Source of the DNA: Deltaproteobacteria bacterium
Lineage (GTDB): Bacteria; Desulfobacterota; DSM-4660; Desulfatiglandales; HGW-15
DNA: 64,000 nt
Reading direction: 5' to 3'
Assembly: GCA_019308985.1 (NCBI GenBank)
Contig: JAFDHB010000001.1
Span: 1 to 64,000 of the forward strand
Below, one piece after another: positions 52,738 through 61,398 of the stretch (position 1 is its first letter; every line of letters starts with the position of its first letter). The notes below the pieces were generated by a model. That model was not told the DNA's origin and made no database searches. It saw only the letters and a program-made list of their open reading frames with translations. Position numbers and translations under genes: made by a program.

Positions 52738-53792
52738 AAGCTTTTTGTGCTGTATTCTCATTGGTTCTTTTGATCTGCCTCCCTATTACCGCCGTCTATG
52801 GAGATTACCTGGAAGTCCGCCGTCCGGCATTGATAAAGGCAGAACCAAATCGGGAAGCCAGGACTATTGAACGAGTAACGCCAGGGACAAGGCTGGAGCT
52901 TCTCAACGAAGGTCGGCAGGTTAACGGTTACTATAACGTGCGAGCAAGCTTTCCAGGCCAGTCTGGATGGATCTACCGAACTTTGGTGCGACGCTATGCT
53001 GGAGAAATCCCTGTGCCGGAACCTGAGGGTCAAATCATTGATCCCCTTGCTGACCCGACTCTGAGTCTTACCCCGGAAATGAGGCGTTATGCAGCCCGTC
53101 ACTTACGCCTCGGGAAACCGCAAGCGGTTTATGAACGGGTGCGACAAGGGTATGTCCTGGCACAAGATGCAAGGCTCAAAATCCCCCTCTGGGTCCAATA
53201 CGAACTGAGCCTGAATGAGCTTCAAGGCCCAGCCAGGAGGACAGACGATTTCCAACCGGATACATCGATCCCATATGGATACCGGGCAGAGCTGGAAGAT
53301 TACTCTGGTAGTGGATTCGACCGTGGACATATGGCTCCGGCCGGAGACATGAAGAGGAGCTGGCGGGTTATGTCTGAGAGCTTCTTGCTCTCAAACATGT
53401 GCCCCCAGGTGGGAAGGGGCTTCAACCGCAATATTTGGAAGAACCTGGAGTCGGCTATCAGGGGCTGGGTAGAACAGCGGGGCACCCTGACCATCATCAC
53501 AGGCCCTATATTCGCTATCCAGGGGAATCGCGTCAGCTACCAGGTTGTCGGAGAGAATCACGTGGCAGTACCGACTCATTTCTATAAGATTATTGTGGAT
53601 GCCAGCAATCCGAACAGACCTGAAGCCTTGGCGTTCATGCTTCCAAACGAGAATCTTTCAGGCCGGAGCTACCGTGAGTTTTTGACCTCAATTGATGAAA
53701 TTGAAAAGGCAACAGGTCTTGATTTCCTCTCTGCCCTTCCGGTAGCGGTACAGGAATCCTTGGAGTCTGAGAAGGCTTCTAGGATCTGGTGA
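52734..53792 (+). CDS. Secreted DNA/RNA non-specific endonuclease (NUC) with SH3 domain
   Basis: 352 residues. Signal peptide (FCAVFSLVLLICLPITAVYG), an SH3-like segment (LIKAEPNREARTIERVTPGT, SGWIYRTLVRR), then a DRGH-type nuclease: GFDRGHMAPAGDMKRS with the catalytic His, LLSNMCPQVGRGFNRNIWKNLE with the metal-binding Asn. Acts outside the cytoplasm on double-stranded nucleic acid. Coupled to the membrane protein upstream. Confidence 0.92.
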   Translation: MKAFCAVFSLVLLICLPITAVYGDYLEVRRPALIKAEPNREARTIERVTPGTRLELLNEGRQVNGYYNVRASFPGQSGWIYRTLVRRYAGEIPVPEPEGQIIDPLADPTLSLTPEMRRYAARHLRLGKPQAVYERVRQGYVLAQDARLKIPLWVQYELSLNELQGPARRTDDFQPDTSIPYGYRAELEDYSGSGFDRGHMAPAGDMKRSWRVMSESFLLSNMCPQVGRGFNRNIWKNLESAIRGWVEQRGTLTIITGPIFAIQGNRVSYQVVGENHVAVPTHFYKIIVDASNPNRPEALAFMLPNENLSGRSYREFLTSIDEIEKATGLDFLSALPVAVQESLESEKASRIW

Positions 53793-53938
53793 GTATAGCG
53801 AAAATGTCAAGCCTCATATTTTCGTCTTAAAATAGTCACTGATATGTTCAAAACGTTTTTTTGGCTTTCTTGATTGTCCGACTAAGATTTTTTGAAGGCT
53901 CGATAAAGCACTTCCTAGCCTGGAAAGGAGGAAATGAC

Positions 53939-55369
53939 ATGCCGGATATCCGTTATGTATGCCTTTCTGATACCCACTTTGGAGAAGAAGATAGTCTATT
54001 GACCAACCTGAAAACAGCCAGCACAGATACCGATCCTAGCCAGCCGAGTCCGGTTATGAGACAACTGGTCGACTGTCTGAGATATCTCATCTCCGAGAAC
54101 AAGAACAAAAAGAAACCTACACTTATTCTCAATGGGGACATCCTTGAACTGGCCTTGAGCACGACCAATGAGGCAGCCATGGTGTTTGAACGATTCATTG
54201 AGCTGGTCATGCCAAAGGATAATCAGCTCTTTGAAAGGATTATCTATATTCCCGGAAATCACGATCATCACCTCTGGGAGATCGCCCGTGAGACCCAGTA
54301 CACAGATCACATCGGAGGCCTTGATCCAAGTGAATACCTTCCCATTCCCTATCACACGACGAGCATGTTTGTGGAGAATACTCCTAAACCCGTCCCCTCT
54401 TACTTTCTGACGAGGCTAGTCAGGAGATACCCTCATCTGAAGGATTTTGTGATTACCGTTGCGTACCCCAACTTAGGCCTCATCCATGAAAAGGATCAGC
54501 GATGCGTCATTTTCAGCCACGGCCATTTCATTGAATCCCTCTACCAGCTTATGAGCACCATGAAAAACTTGCTATTTCCCGAGCGTAAAAAACCGGTACA
54601 TATCTGGGATATAGAGGCTGAAAACTTCGCCTGGATCGATTTCTTCTGGTCTACGATGGGTCGTTCAGGGGAGGTTGGCACAGAAGTCGAGCTATTCTAT
54701 GAAAAAATGCAAGACAAGGAGAATTTCAAAAGACTCCTTTACAACACCGCTGAAGGACTAGCCAAAAAATATGACCTGCCGGGATGGGGTGATATGATGG
54801 AAGCCAAGATCTTGAAATGGATCTTTGGCCAGATGGTTGATAAGATGACTGGCATCGAGAGAAGACAAACAGACCGGCCCTTGAGCCAAGAAGCTGAAAG
54901 GGGGCTCTGGGAATATATGAACGGCCCAGTGAAGGATCAGATACTTATAGAGCGTAAGGGCAATATGCCTCGTGAGGTGACCTTTGTATTTGGCCATACC
55001 CATAAACCCTTTCAGGAAGATATGAATTTCAGTGGTTTTCCACGATGGGTAGATGTCTATAATACCGGCGGGTGGATCGTAGAAAGCGTGGCTCCCGAAC
55101 CACTCCACGGGGGCGCTGTGATCCTAGTGGATGAGAAACTAAATACTATCTCACTCAATATGTACAACGAGGCCGAAGATCCCTCCAAGTATGAGGTAAG
55201 GGTCAAAGAAGCCACCCATGAAGGTGAGGAGAGGAATCCTTTCTTCCGACGCATAAACAACCTGGTAAAACCATCTGAGGATCCTTGGAAGACATTCTCA
55301 GCTATTGCTTCCCGGACAGTAAGAATCAGGGCGCAGAACCTGCGAGCGAGGATTAATGAAAGGCGCTAG
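53939..55369 (+). CDS. Calcineurin-like metallophosphoesterase
   Basis: 476 residues from the ATG at 53939 (GGAGGAAATGAC leader; the frame opens at 53861). Metal ligands: VCLSDTHFGEED, LILNGDILELA, YIPGNHDHHLWE, CVIFSHGHFIE and FVFGHTHKPFQED. A large helical insertion separates the GNHDH and GHTH motifs. Cytoplasmic, no signal peptide. Substrate unknown; nucleic acid or cyclic nucleotides are possible given the nearby nuclease. Confidence 0.9.
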   Translation: MPDIRYVCLSDTHFGEEDSLLTNLKTASTDTDPSQPSPVMRQLVDCLRYLISENKNKKKPTLILNGDILELALSTTNEAAMVFERFIELVMPKDNQLFERIIYIPGNHDHHLWEIARETQYTDHIGGLDPSEYLPIPYHTTSMFVENTPKPVPSYFLTRLVRRYPHLKDFVITVAYPNLGLIHEKDQRCVIFSHGHFIESLYQLMSTMKNLLFPERKKPVHIWDIEAENFAWIDFFWSTMGRSGEVGTEVELFYEKMQDKENFKRLLYNTAEGLAKKYDLPGWGDMMEAKILKWIFGQMVDKMTGIERRQTDRPLSQEAERGLWEYMNGPVKDQILIERKGNMPREVTFVFGHTHKPFQEDMNFSGFPRWVDVYNTGGWIVESVAPEPLHGGAVILVDEKLNTISLNMYNEAEDPSKYEVRVKEATHEGEERNPFFRRINNLVKPSEDPWKTFSAIASRTVRIRAQNLRARINERR

Positions 55370-55494
55370 GATCTATAATCTAATTTTAAGAATATCTTGC
55401 CTATGGCAATCAGAAAAACAAATGACACTGAGGCCAACACCATTGGCAGTATACTTGGCTCACAGCTGATTCATTTAACACGGGGGAAGTCATT

Positions 55495-55806
55495 ATGAAG
55501 AAGACCGTAGGCCTTGTAATTCTCATTTGTACAATCTTCTTCTCAGCCCTTGCCTTGGCTAAAGACGTCTATGTAAAAGGCTATTATCGGAAAGACGGCA
55601 CCTATGTGAGACCACATATCAGGTCATCGCCGGATAGGTATAGGTGGAACAACTACGGACCGTCAAGAAATTTTCAGGAACTGATGAACCCGCGCACCCG
55701 AGATTATGACCAGGACGGCATCCCCAATTATCTTGACACGGATAGCGACAATGATAGCATCCTGGATGACAATGACCGGAATCTATATGGGAGAGATCGC
55801 TGGTAA
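55495..55806 (+). CDS. Small secreted protein with calcium-binding type DxDxDG repeat
   Basis: 103 residues. Signal peptide (VGLVILICTIFFSALALA) followed by KDVYVKGYYRKDGTYVRPHI, a motif common in secreted DUF3892-like proteins, and a C-terminal acidic thrombospondin-type repeat DQDGIPNYLDTDSDNDSI. Probably extracytoplasmic. Monocistronic. Confidence 0.65.
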   Translation: MKKTVGLVILICTIFFSALALAKDVYVKGYYRKDGTYVRPHIRSSPDRYRWNNYGPSRNFQELMNPRTRDYDQDGIPNYLDTDSDNDSILDDNDRNLYGRDRW

Positions 55807-56162
55807 CCTTGAGGTCTTCACAATAATCTTAGTCTTAGGAGGCTTGGCTAATGGCAAGATATCAAAAGCTCCGTAGTGCGGTTTCTGGAGCTTACTTTAG
55901 AGAAACCTTACATTTATCAAAATCCTTTTAACCAGGTAAGCAGATCTACTTCCTCCTTTGCTGGGCTTTATGCGCGGGTCACTTGTCTGGATAAGCTCTT
56001 GACAGAAACAACGCTTTTTGAAAACTTACTTGCAAGGCAGCCAGGATTTCGAAACCCTAAATCGAGGGGGTAGCACGAATCGAGATCTGAAATCCTACTT
56101 GTTATCATAATAAGATGAGATTCTTGTATTTTTAAGACCACTTTTTCGTGGAGGCCCGAATC
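55807..56162. other. Intergenic region, no supported gene
   Basis: 356 bp before the coiled-coil/HEAT gene. An open frame at 55876-56073 has no ribosome site or protein-like composition and was left out. Confidence 0.5.
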
Positions 56163-57863
56163 ATGACTGACGAACATAAGACCGACGAACATAAGACCAG
56201 AGAAGAACTTATAAATGAATTAAGGGGAGAACGTCAGCGTGTTTTAGAACTGCAAAAAGCCATATCGAATACAGAGGAACTCTACTCGAGGAGGTTGGAA
56301 GAATCGGTTTCGAAACGAGTTCATAGAAACTTTGCTATCTTTGGTGTAGCGTTAACCGCTTTTGCGATTTTTGGGGCTTTCGGGTTTGGTAAATACATAG
56401 AGTCATCTCTCTCGGAATCCATTTTAAGAACAGTGAATGATAATGCGCAAAAAGAAATAGAAAACATATCTCGCACTGCTTCAGAGAAAATTGACCGAGA
56501 CCTAAGCAAGGTAAACGAGTTGTTACCAAAAATTGAAGATAAATTGACAGCTACCAAAGAAGAGGTTGAAAAGGCAAAAATGGCAATAGACGAACGTCTG
56601 GCTAGCACGAAAGCCAAAGTTCAGTTTATGGGTGATTTACTCGTTGAAGACATAGATAGGCGGCGACGACAAATCCACTCTGACTTGACCCAAGAATTAA
56701 GAAAATTTGAAGAAGCCCGGAAAACGGCTCAAATAGAATCTGAAAAGATTGTTGCTAAGATAAAAGCTGAGCAAAAAACACTTGAAATGGCAACAGTCGC
56801 AATTAGGGCACAACTGAGTGAAAAAATCGAAATCCTCCAAACGCTCTCATTCGACAAATCAGCCCCCGATGCTGATCTACAACGATATGTAGCGAACATT
56901 GTCCTAAAGGACCTTGAGGATGCGGAGCTGGTAAAAAGACAAAAGGTCCTAAAGGAAGCTAGTCGAGCTATTTCCGACCTCCTTGCGGAAGAACGTCTTC
57001 GCGACGATTATTTCGAAGAAATAAGGTTTAGGATTCTTCGGGCTGTTTGTGAGCTGGGTCTCGTCACTGTTGCGGTTAAGCGGGTATCTGAGCCTGGTTC
57101 TTGGGAGCGGCAAACCTTAGTTCTTATCCTTGGGGCGCTAGGTAGCCCTAAGGCAATACCTTCTCTTACTAAGATATTAAAGGCAAAGACCGAACCTTTG
57201 CTCCTCAGGGAAAAGGCCATCAGATCTCTGGGTGCCATTATGGTGATGTATCCGTTACCAATCATCTTCCCCCCTTTCGGGCTGAAGCTAAAGCCGCCGG
57301 AGGCCTATTTCGGGATATTCGGGATAAGCGCCTCCTTTACCTCGTTTTCGCAAAAGCTATGGAGTGATCCAGAGATCGACCGATGGAGACCTCGTAGCCG
57401 CCCAGCTCCGTCTTCAGCGGAATGGATCAAAGAAGATGTTGCTTCTGCAGAGGCCATAGTTTGCAAAATAGCATTGTCATCAAATGAAGCTAGATCCCTC
57501 AGGAAGACTGCAGTTCGTTTGCTTTGGGTATTTAAGAGTAACAAAGCCTCTGAGGTTGCCAGCAAAGTGCTTTTGAGCGAGTGGAAGATATACGGTGATG
57601 AGGCAATTGAAAGCCTTTCCAGGATGCAGAATCAGACGGCAACAGTGACATTCCGTGATTTTGCCTTAATATCCACAGTGGACCTATCTTTACGGTTAAG
57701 GGCTGTGGAAGCTTTGAGCAAAATGGGAACTAAAGATGCCTTAGAGAGCTTGATGTACGTACTAAAGGAGGCTAAAGAACCTGAAGTCCGTAATGTTGCA
57801 GCTGAAAGCATAGAAAGCTTCAAAAAAATGCGTTACATGCTGTTGCCTAAGGGGGTTCCGTAG
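56163..57863 (+). CDS. Membrane coiled-coil protein with HEAT-like repeats
   Basis: 566 residues from the ATG at 56163 (GGAGG eight bases upstream). An N-terminal charged helix (HKTREELINELRGERQRVLEL) precedes one transmembrane segment (~NFAIFGVALTAFAIFGAFGF), then a long coiled coil to ~residue 240 and a C-terminal region of helical repeats (LILGALGSPKAIPSLTKILKAK, DFALISTVDLSLRLRAVEALSKM, DALESLMYVLKEA) of the HEAT/PBS type. Likely a scaffold; no catalytic motif. Confidence 0.72.
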   Translation: MTDEHKTDEHKTREELINELRGERQRVLELQKAISNTEELYSRRLEESVSKRVHRNFAIFGVALTAFAIFGAFGFGKYIESSLSESILRTVNDNAQKEIENISRTASEKIDRDLSKVNELLPKIEDKLTATKEEVEKAKMAIDERLASTKAKVQFMGDLLVEDIDRRRRQIHSDLTQELRKFEEARKTAQIESEKIVAKIKAEQKTLEMATVAIRAQLSEKIEILQTLSFDKSAPDADLQRYVANIVLKDLEDAELVKRQKVLKEASRAISDLLAEERLRDDYFEEIRFRILRAVCELGLVTVAVKRVSEPGSWERQTLVLILGALGSPKAIPSLTKILKAKTEPLLLREKAIRSLGAIMVMYPLPIIFPPFGLKLKPPEAYFGIFGISASFTSFSQKLWSDPEIDRWRPRSRPAPSSAEWIKEDVASAEAIVCKIALSSNEARSLRKTAVRLLWVFKSNKASEVASKVLLSEWKIYGDEAIESLSRMQNQTATVTFRDFALISTVDLSLRLRAVEALSKMGTKDALESLMYVLKEAKEPEVRNVAAESIESFKKMRYMLLPKGVP

Positions 57864-58144
57864 ATAGCGTCTCAACAGAGTCGGTTTCTGTTCATTAAGG
57901 ATTTATGGAGATCCACATGCGAGTAGGGCTGAAGTGTCTTCTTATCACTTTTTTAGGCTTGTTTTCGTCACTGGAAAACGGAAATCTCCCTGAGTTCCTT
58001 CTCTTCCAAACAAAGAACCTGGCCCTAGGTTTCCCTCGGGAAAGATCAACTATAACAATATAAACCAAAAAGCCCCCGAAAGGGGCTTGATGGGAGAATC
58101 TCCTTTTCGCCCTTTTCCATAACTGTTAAGGAGAGTTCTCTTTT
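57864..58144. other. Intergenic region between convergent genes
   Basis: 281 bp with the minus-strand terminator at 58070-58088 and no gene. A short open segment begins MRVGLKCLLITF at 57917, too short to support. Confidence 0.5.
58070..58088 (-). terminator. Rho-independent terminator of the minus-strand methyltransferase gene
   Basis: On the minus strand AAGCCCC-TTTCG-GGGGCTT followed by TTTGG; 7-bp GC-rich stem, short loop and a T run. About 60-140 bp beyond the methyltransferase stop codons. Confidence 0.7.
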
Positions 58145-58779
58145 TTATAAAGCGCAGGTTGGCCCGTGATACATCTTGATAGAAACTTCGGAGAATTCCC
58201 TAAACAGAAACTCTAACTGTCTTTGGTGAAATTAAAATAATGTTTTGGGTAAGCGTGGTAAATATGGATAAGGGGAACTGTGGCGATCATTTTGCCGCCT
58301 GGCTTCAAAACCCTATATGCTTCGTCAATGCATTTATGGGGCTCGGCAACATGTTCTAAGACCGCCTCGGCTATAATACAATCTGCAAAACCATCTTCAA
58401 ATGGCAATTTCCTTATATCAGCGACAACATCAACATTTTCAAAATTCTCTATGTCAACATTGATTATTCCTTTCTTGAGTCTTTTGTTTCCGGAACCAAG
58501 GCTCACGGCCACATCATTATCTTTGATCTCTTTGACAAAATTAACAAGATGATCATCTGGTTTGTAATCGCTATTGATAAATTTCTTGCCGAAATTGCAT
58601 AGCTTAGCCGTCAGCATCTTATTGGCTATAAGATCGGCATAATTGAAGCGCGATTTTTTCTTCTCCTTTTTTGGGCCTCTTACCCTCCCAATGATCCAAA
58701 GAGAACTTCTTTTAAGAGCCCTCCGCAATGACGTTATGAGATTTGACAATAGTAATAGTTTAGGACAGCTTAAACGCAT
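58145..58779 (-). pseudogene. Class I SAM methyltransferase, frameshifted near its C-terminus
   Basis: Rossmann methyltransferase (Methyltransf_11 type): AVSLGSGNKRLKKGIINVDI, VVADIRKLPFEDGFADCIIAEAVLEHV, EAYRVLKPGGKMIATVP. The open frame stops at 58213 after FNFTKDS, but another frame continues at once as LEFLFREFSEVSIKMYHGPTCAL to a stop at 58145, the expected next segment, so a single-base indel has cut the gene. Even the rejoined product is short. The N-terminal 50 residues are basic and the ATG has no ribosome site. Confidence 0.72.
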
Positions 58780-58826
58780 ATGACATCAGGAGGACCTACC
58801 GTCGCCTCCTTCAACTTAAAGAGGTT

Positions 58827-59582
58827 TTAATCAGCTTTTGCCTCTTTCCAAACAATGTAGAATATTGACCGGAGACTCTCCGCAATCTCCTTCGCCTCAA
58901 TGATCATCCCCATGGGTTTTTTCCCAAACGTAACGATCCCTAGTTTATCCCCATAGACATTGATCTCACTGGAAAGGGAAAATTTTTCCCTCGCAACCGG
59001 GCGCCTCTCAACCAATCTCTCTTTGGCAGGAAGAACAATCCCCTTTTTTGTGGCGTAGATCACCTTACGATAGGTATGGTTTAGGGCCCTGAGCATCCGA
59101 TGCCGATGGTCCCTCTTATGGGGTGGAAATATCTGGTAGGCTTCGTCCATGGGGATAAACTCTTCTATGCAGGCCAAATTCTTGGAGCTTTGCATATCTT
59201 CCCGCATCAGCCTGATCCCTTCCTTCCCTTCGAAGAACCTGATCTTTGGCCTCCCCAAAGAAAGATCAACCAGTCCTTTCAGCTGAGGGAGGATTCTTTG
59301 AAGCGCCTTTTCCTTTCCCTCCAATTCCTTCTGCTGGACCTGGAGATGGGTTAAGAGCTTTTCCGGATTCCGGCTGACAAAAAGACGCCTTTTGTTCTTC
59401 CGAAGCTCATCCACTAAACCTTTTTCTTCTAGAGCTCTTATCAGGTTATAGATGGTGGTGCGGGTGATTCCAGTTTTCCTGGAGATCTCTTGGACGGTGA
59501 TCGGGCCAAGCTCAAGAGAGGCCAGGTAGATGAGGGCCTCTTTTTGGGATAAGCCTAGGTTTTGGAGGTGTTGTTCAAACAT
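58827..59582 (-). CDS. TrmB-family transcriptional regulator
   Basis: 251 residues. N-terminal winged helix (LGLSQKEALIYLASLELGPITVQEISRKTGITRTTIYNLIRALEEKGLV), a coiled-coil linker, and a C-terminal effector-binding domain (LGRPKIRFFEGKEGIRLMRED, MGMIIEAKEIAESLRSIFYIVW). Sugar-sensing in archaea; ligand here unknown. Precedes the methyltransferase pseudogene on the same strand. Confidence 0.88.
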   Translation of the reverse strand: MFEQHLQNLGLSQKEALIYLASLELGPITVQEISRKTGITRTTIYNLIRALEEKGLVDELRKNKRRLFVSRNPEKLLTHLQVQQKELEGKEKALQRILPQLKGLVDLSLGRPKIRFFEGKEGIRLMREDMQSSKNLACIEEFIPMDEAYQIFPPHKRDHRHRMLRALNHTYRKVIYATKKGIVLPAKERLVERRPVAREKFSLSSEINVYGDKLGIVTFGKKPMGMIIEAKEIAESLRSIFYIVWKEAKAD

Positions 59583-59895
59583 CTTGCTAAGATAGGAATG
59601 GGAGATAGTGAAAGGAATTGATAGACAATGCGATCTAGGGTGCTTGTAGGAACGGTGTATATGTCTCTATAAATCATCATAGCCAAACGGCCAAGAAAAA
59701 GCAAGATTGCTGCCATGCATCTAAGAAAAAGGGGGCTAGTAAAAGCCATTGATGTTTGCTTCTCAATATGTATTTTATCCCCAGATGAGTGTCAGCGGAA
59801 GCTGATGGGGAAGTTAGGAAACAGCGTTTCCAAAAAAAGGGTCCCTATGTCCGTTCTTAGGGTCGTGGAAGGGATAGTGGAATTGGAGGTCAACT
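59583..59895. other. Intergenic region, no supported gene
   Basis: 313 bp between the TrmB gene and the split hypothetical gene. A 34-64 codon frame ending at 59909 overlaps the start of the next gene and is not clearly a protein. Confidence 0.4.
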
Positions 59896-60604
59896 ATGGC
59901 CGAGGATAAGAGGATTGGCTCATGGCAATTTTCTGAATTGGAGCGACATTTGAAGCAGTACGCCCAGGATAGTTCACTTGGTTCAAGGACCGTATTCCTG
60001 GCCAATCCTAAAGAGAAAATGGAGCTTGATAACATCATCCTGAAACACCTCTGGCCATCGGTCATCAAAGGTCTGGGGTCAAGTGGAATATGGGTAAAAT
60101 CTCTGAAGGAAGGGTTCCCGAAAACCGCCATTGAGGACGAAAACTATGCCTTTACAGCTAGATCTCTGACGTTCCTGTTGGAAGATCCCCCGAAGGCAAA
60201 TCTCCCCTATGGCCGATGTGCCGTGGTATTGCAGAGGAAAGATTCAATGCTCTGCTTTTGATTATATGATTTCTTTCGACTTCTATGTCTATTTCCCGGA
60301 GGACTTCAGCCTTAAGAAAATCGCAAGGCTGCTCAAGAACCCTGAGTTTGCCGGATACCCCCCGGAGCTCTCTTATTCCCCTTCGCTGAGCGGGGAGGGG
60401 GTATTCTCTTTGGCTTTTGCGAAGGGCAGTGGTGCCGGGTGGGGGCTTCACAGTTACGATGAGGCAACCAATACGATATATGAAGACATTAAAGGCAATA
60501 TTGAACTGATCGGGGCGATCTATGATCTTGAAAAGGATTACAAGAGCGCAAAGGCATTCAATCGGTTGGAGAGGTCTCTGGTTGGGGTTTTTGCTTCAGG
60601 GTGA
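59896..60604 (+). pseudogene. Hypothetical gene split by a frameshift
   Basis: Two overlapping frames: 59896-60261 (ends RCAVVLQRKDSMLCF) and 60209-60604 (FDYMISFDFYVYFPEDFSLKKI onwards). Removing one T from the TTTT run near 60257 joins them into one ~235-residue protein. GGAGGTCAACT precedes the ATG. Family not recognised; soluble. Real decay and sequencing error are both possible. Confidence 0.6.
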
Positions 60605-60644
60605 GGTGCTGGGGCATATAACGTAACAGATTCAAAGCCCCGCG

Positions 60645-61106
60645 TCACTCCATTTCACCGACCACCCCAGCCCTAGGATTGCTGCTTAGGTATTCGACCC
60701 AGCTTTGCGGCAAAGGCTCACATAGCCAGGGGAGCATTTCATAAACTTTCAGTGGGCTTTTTGCTATCCACTCTACTATCTCCCAGAAATATTTGTTTAT
60801 CAGCTGCGGATAGACTCCTTTTTTTATTTCCTCCTTCCAATTATCTCTCTCTTCCCTGGAAAGATCCGTCCACCAACAATCCGTGGCAATATGGAATAAC
60901 CGATAGACTATTCTCCATTTGTCTAATTCCGGAACTGGGTCGTCATGGTCTCCTGTTCTGAGGGGATCGTGATCTTTAAACCTATGCCTAAGGCCCGGAG
61001 CCTTTTGGGAATACGCATCCATTGCCTTGTCTACAGCCATAAAAGGATAACCACAGCTTCCGAAAGCCATTTTCCACAATCTTTTGTGAATTCTACGCCT
61101 TGGCAT
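60645..61106 (-). CDS. Hypothetical protein (153 aa)
   Basis: Basic N-terminus (MPRRRIHKRLWKMAFGSCGYPF), then a Trp-rich helical protein (ATDCWWTDLSREERDNWKEEI, YFWEIVEWIAKSPLKVYEML). No family recognised, no signal peptide. Convergent with the split gene on the left (40 bp). Confidence 0.5.
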   Translation of the reverse strand: MPRRRIHKRLWKMAFGSCGYPFMAVDKAMDAYSQKAPGLRHRFKDHDPLRTGDHDDPVPELDKWRIVYRLFHIATDCWWTDLSREERDNWKEEIKKGVYPQLINKYFWEIVEWIAKSPLKVYEMLPWLCEPLPQSWVEYLSSNPRAGVVGEME

Positions 61107-61398
61107 AATTTACCTCTTGGCAGCAAATGAAGCAGCCAATCCAAAGCCCGCGCCTCGTCCCCTTTTACCTTTTACTAACGCGCTTTGTAATAGTTCTCTT
61201 GTTTCATTACATTATCGGAAAGTGTGAACTATAATATCTATTCGAAAATGTCCTCCCCCAGAGCGCTCAAAACGTCGAAGATTGAAGCTCCTTCTGACAT
61301 GCTTTATCTACGGTAAAGCTCTTTCGTATGTCCCTGATGATTTGTTGATCTTCAAATGACTTGTGGCAACATTCCCATGCGTTGCTTTTCCTGGATGT
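61107..61398. other. Intergenic region, no supported gene
   Basis: 292 bp between two minus-strand genes; AT-rich near 61200-61260 and may carry the promoter of the gene at 60645-61106. Confidence 0.4.
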
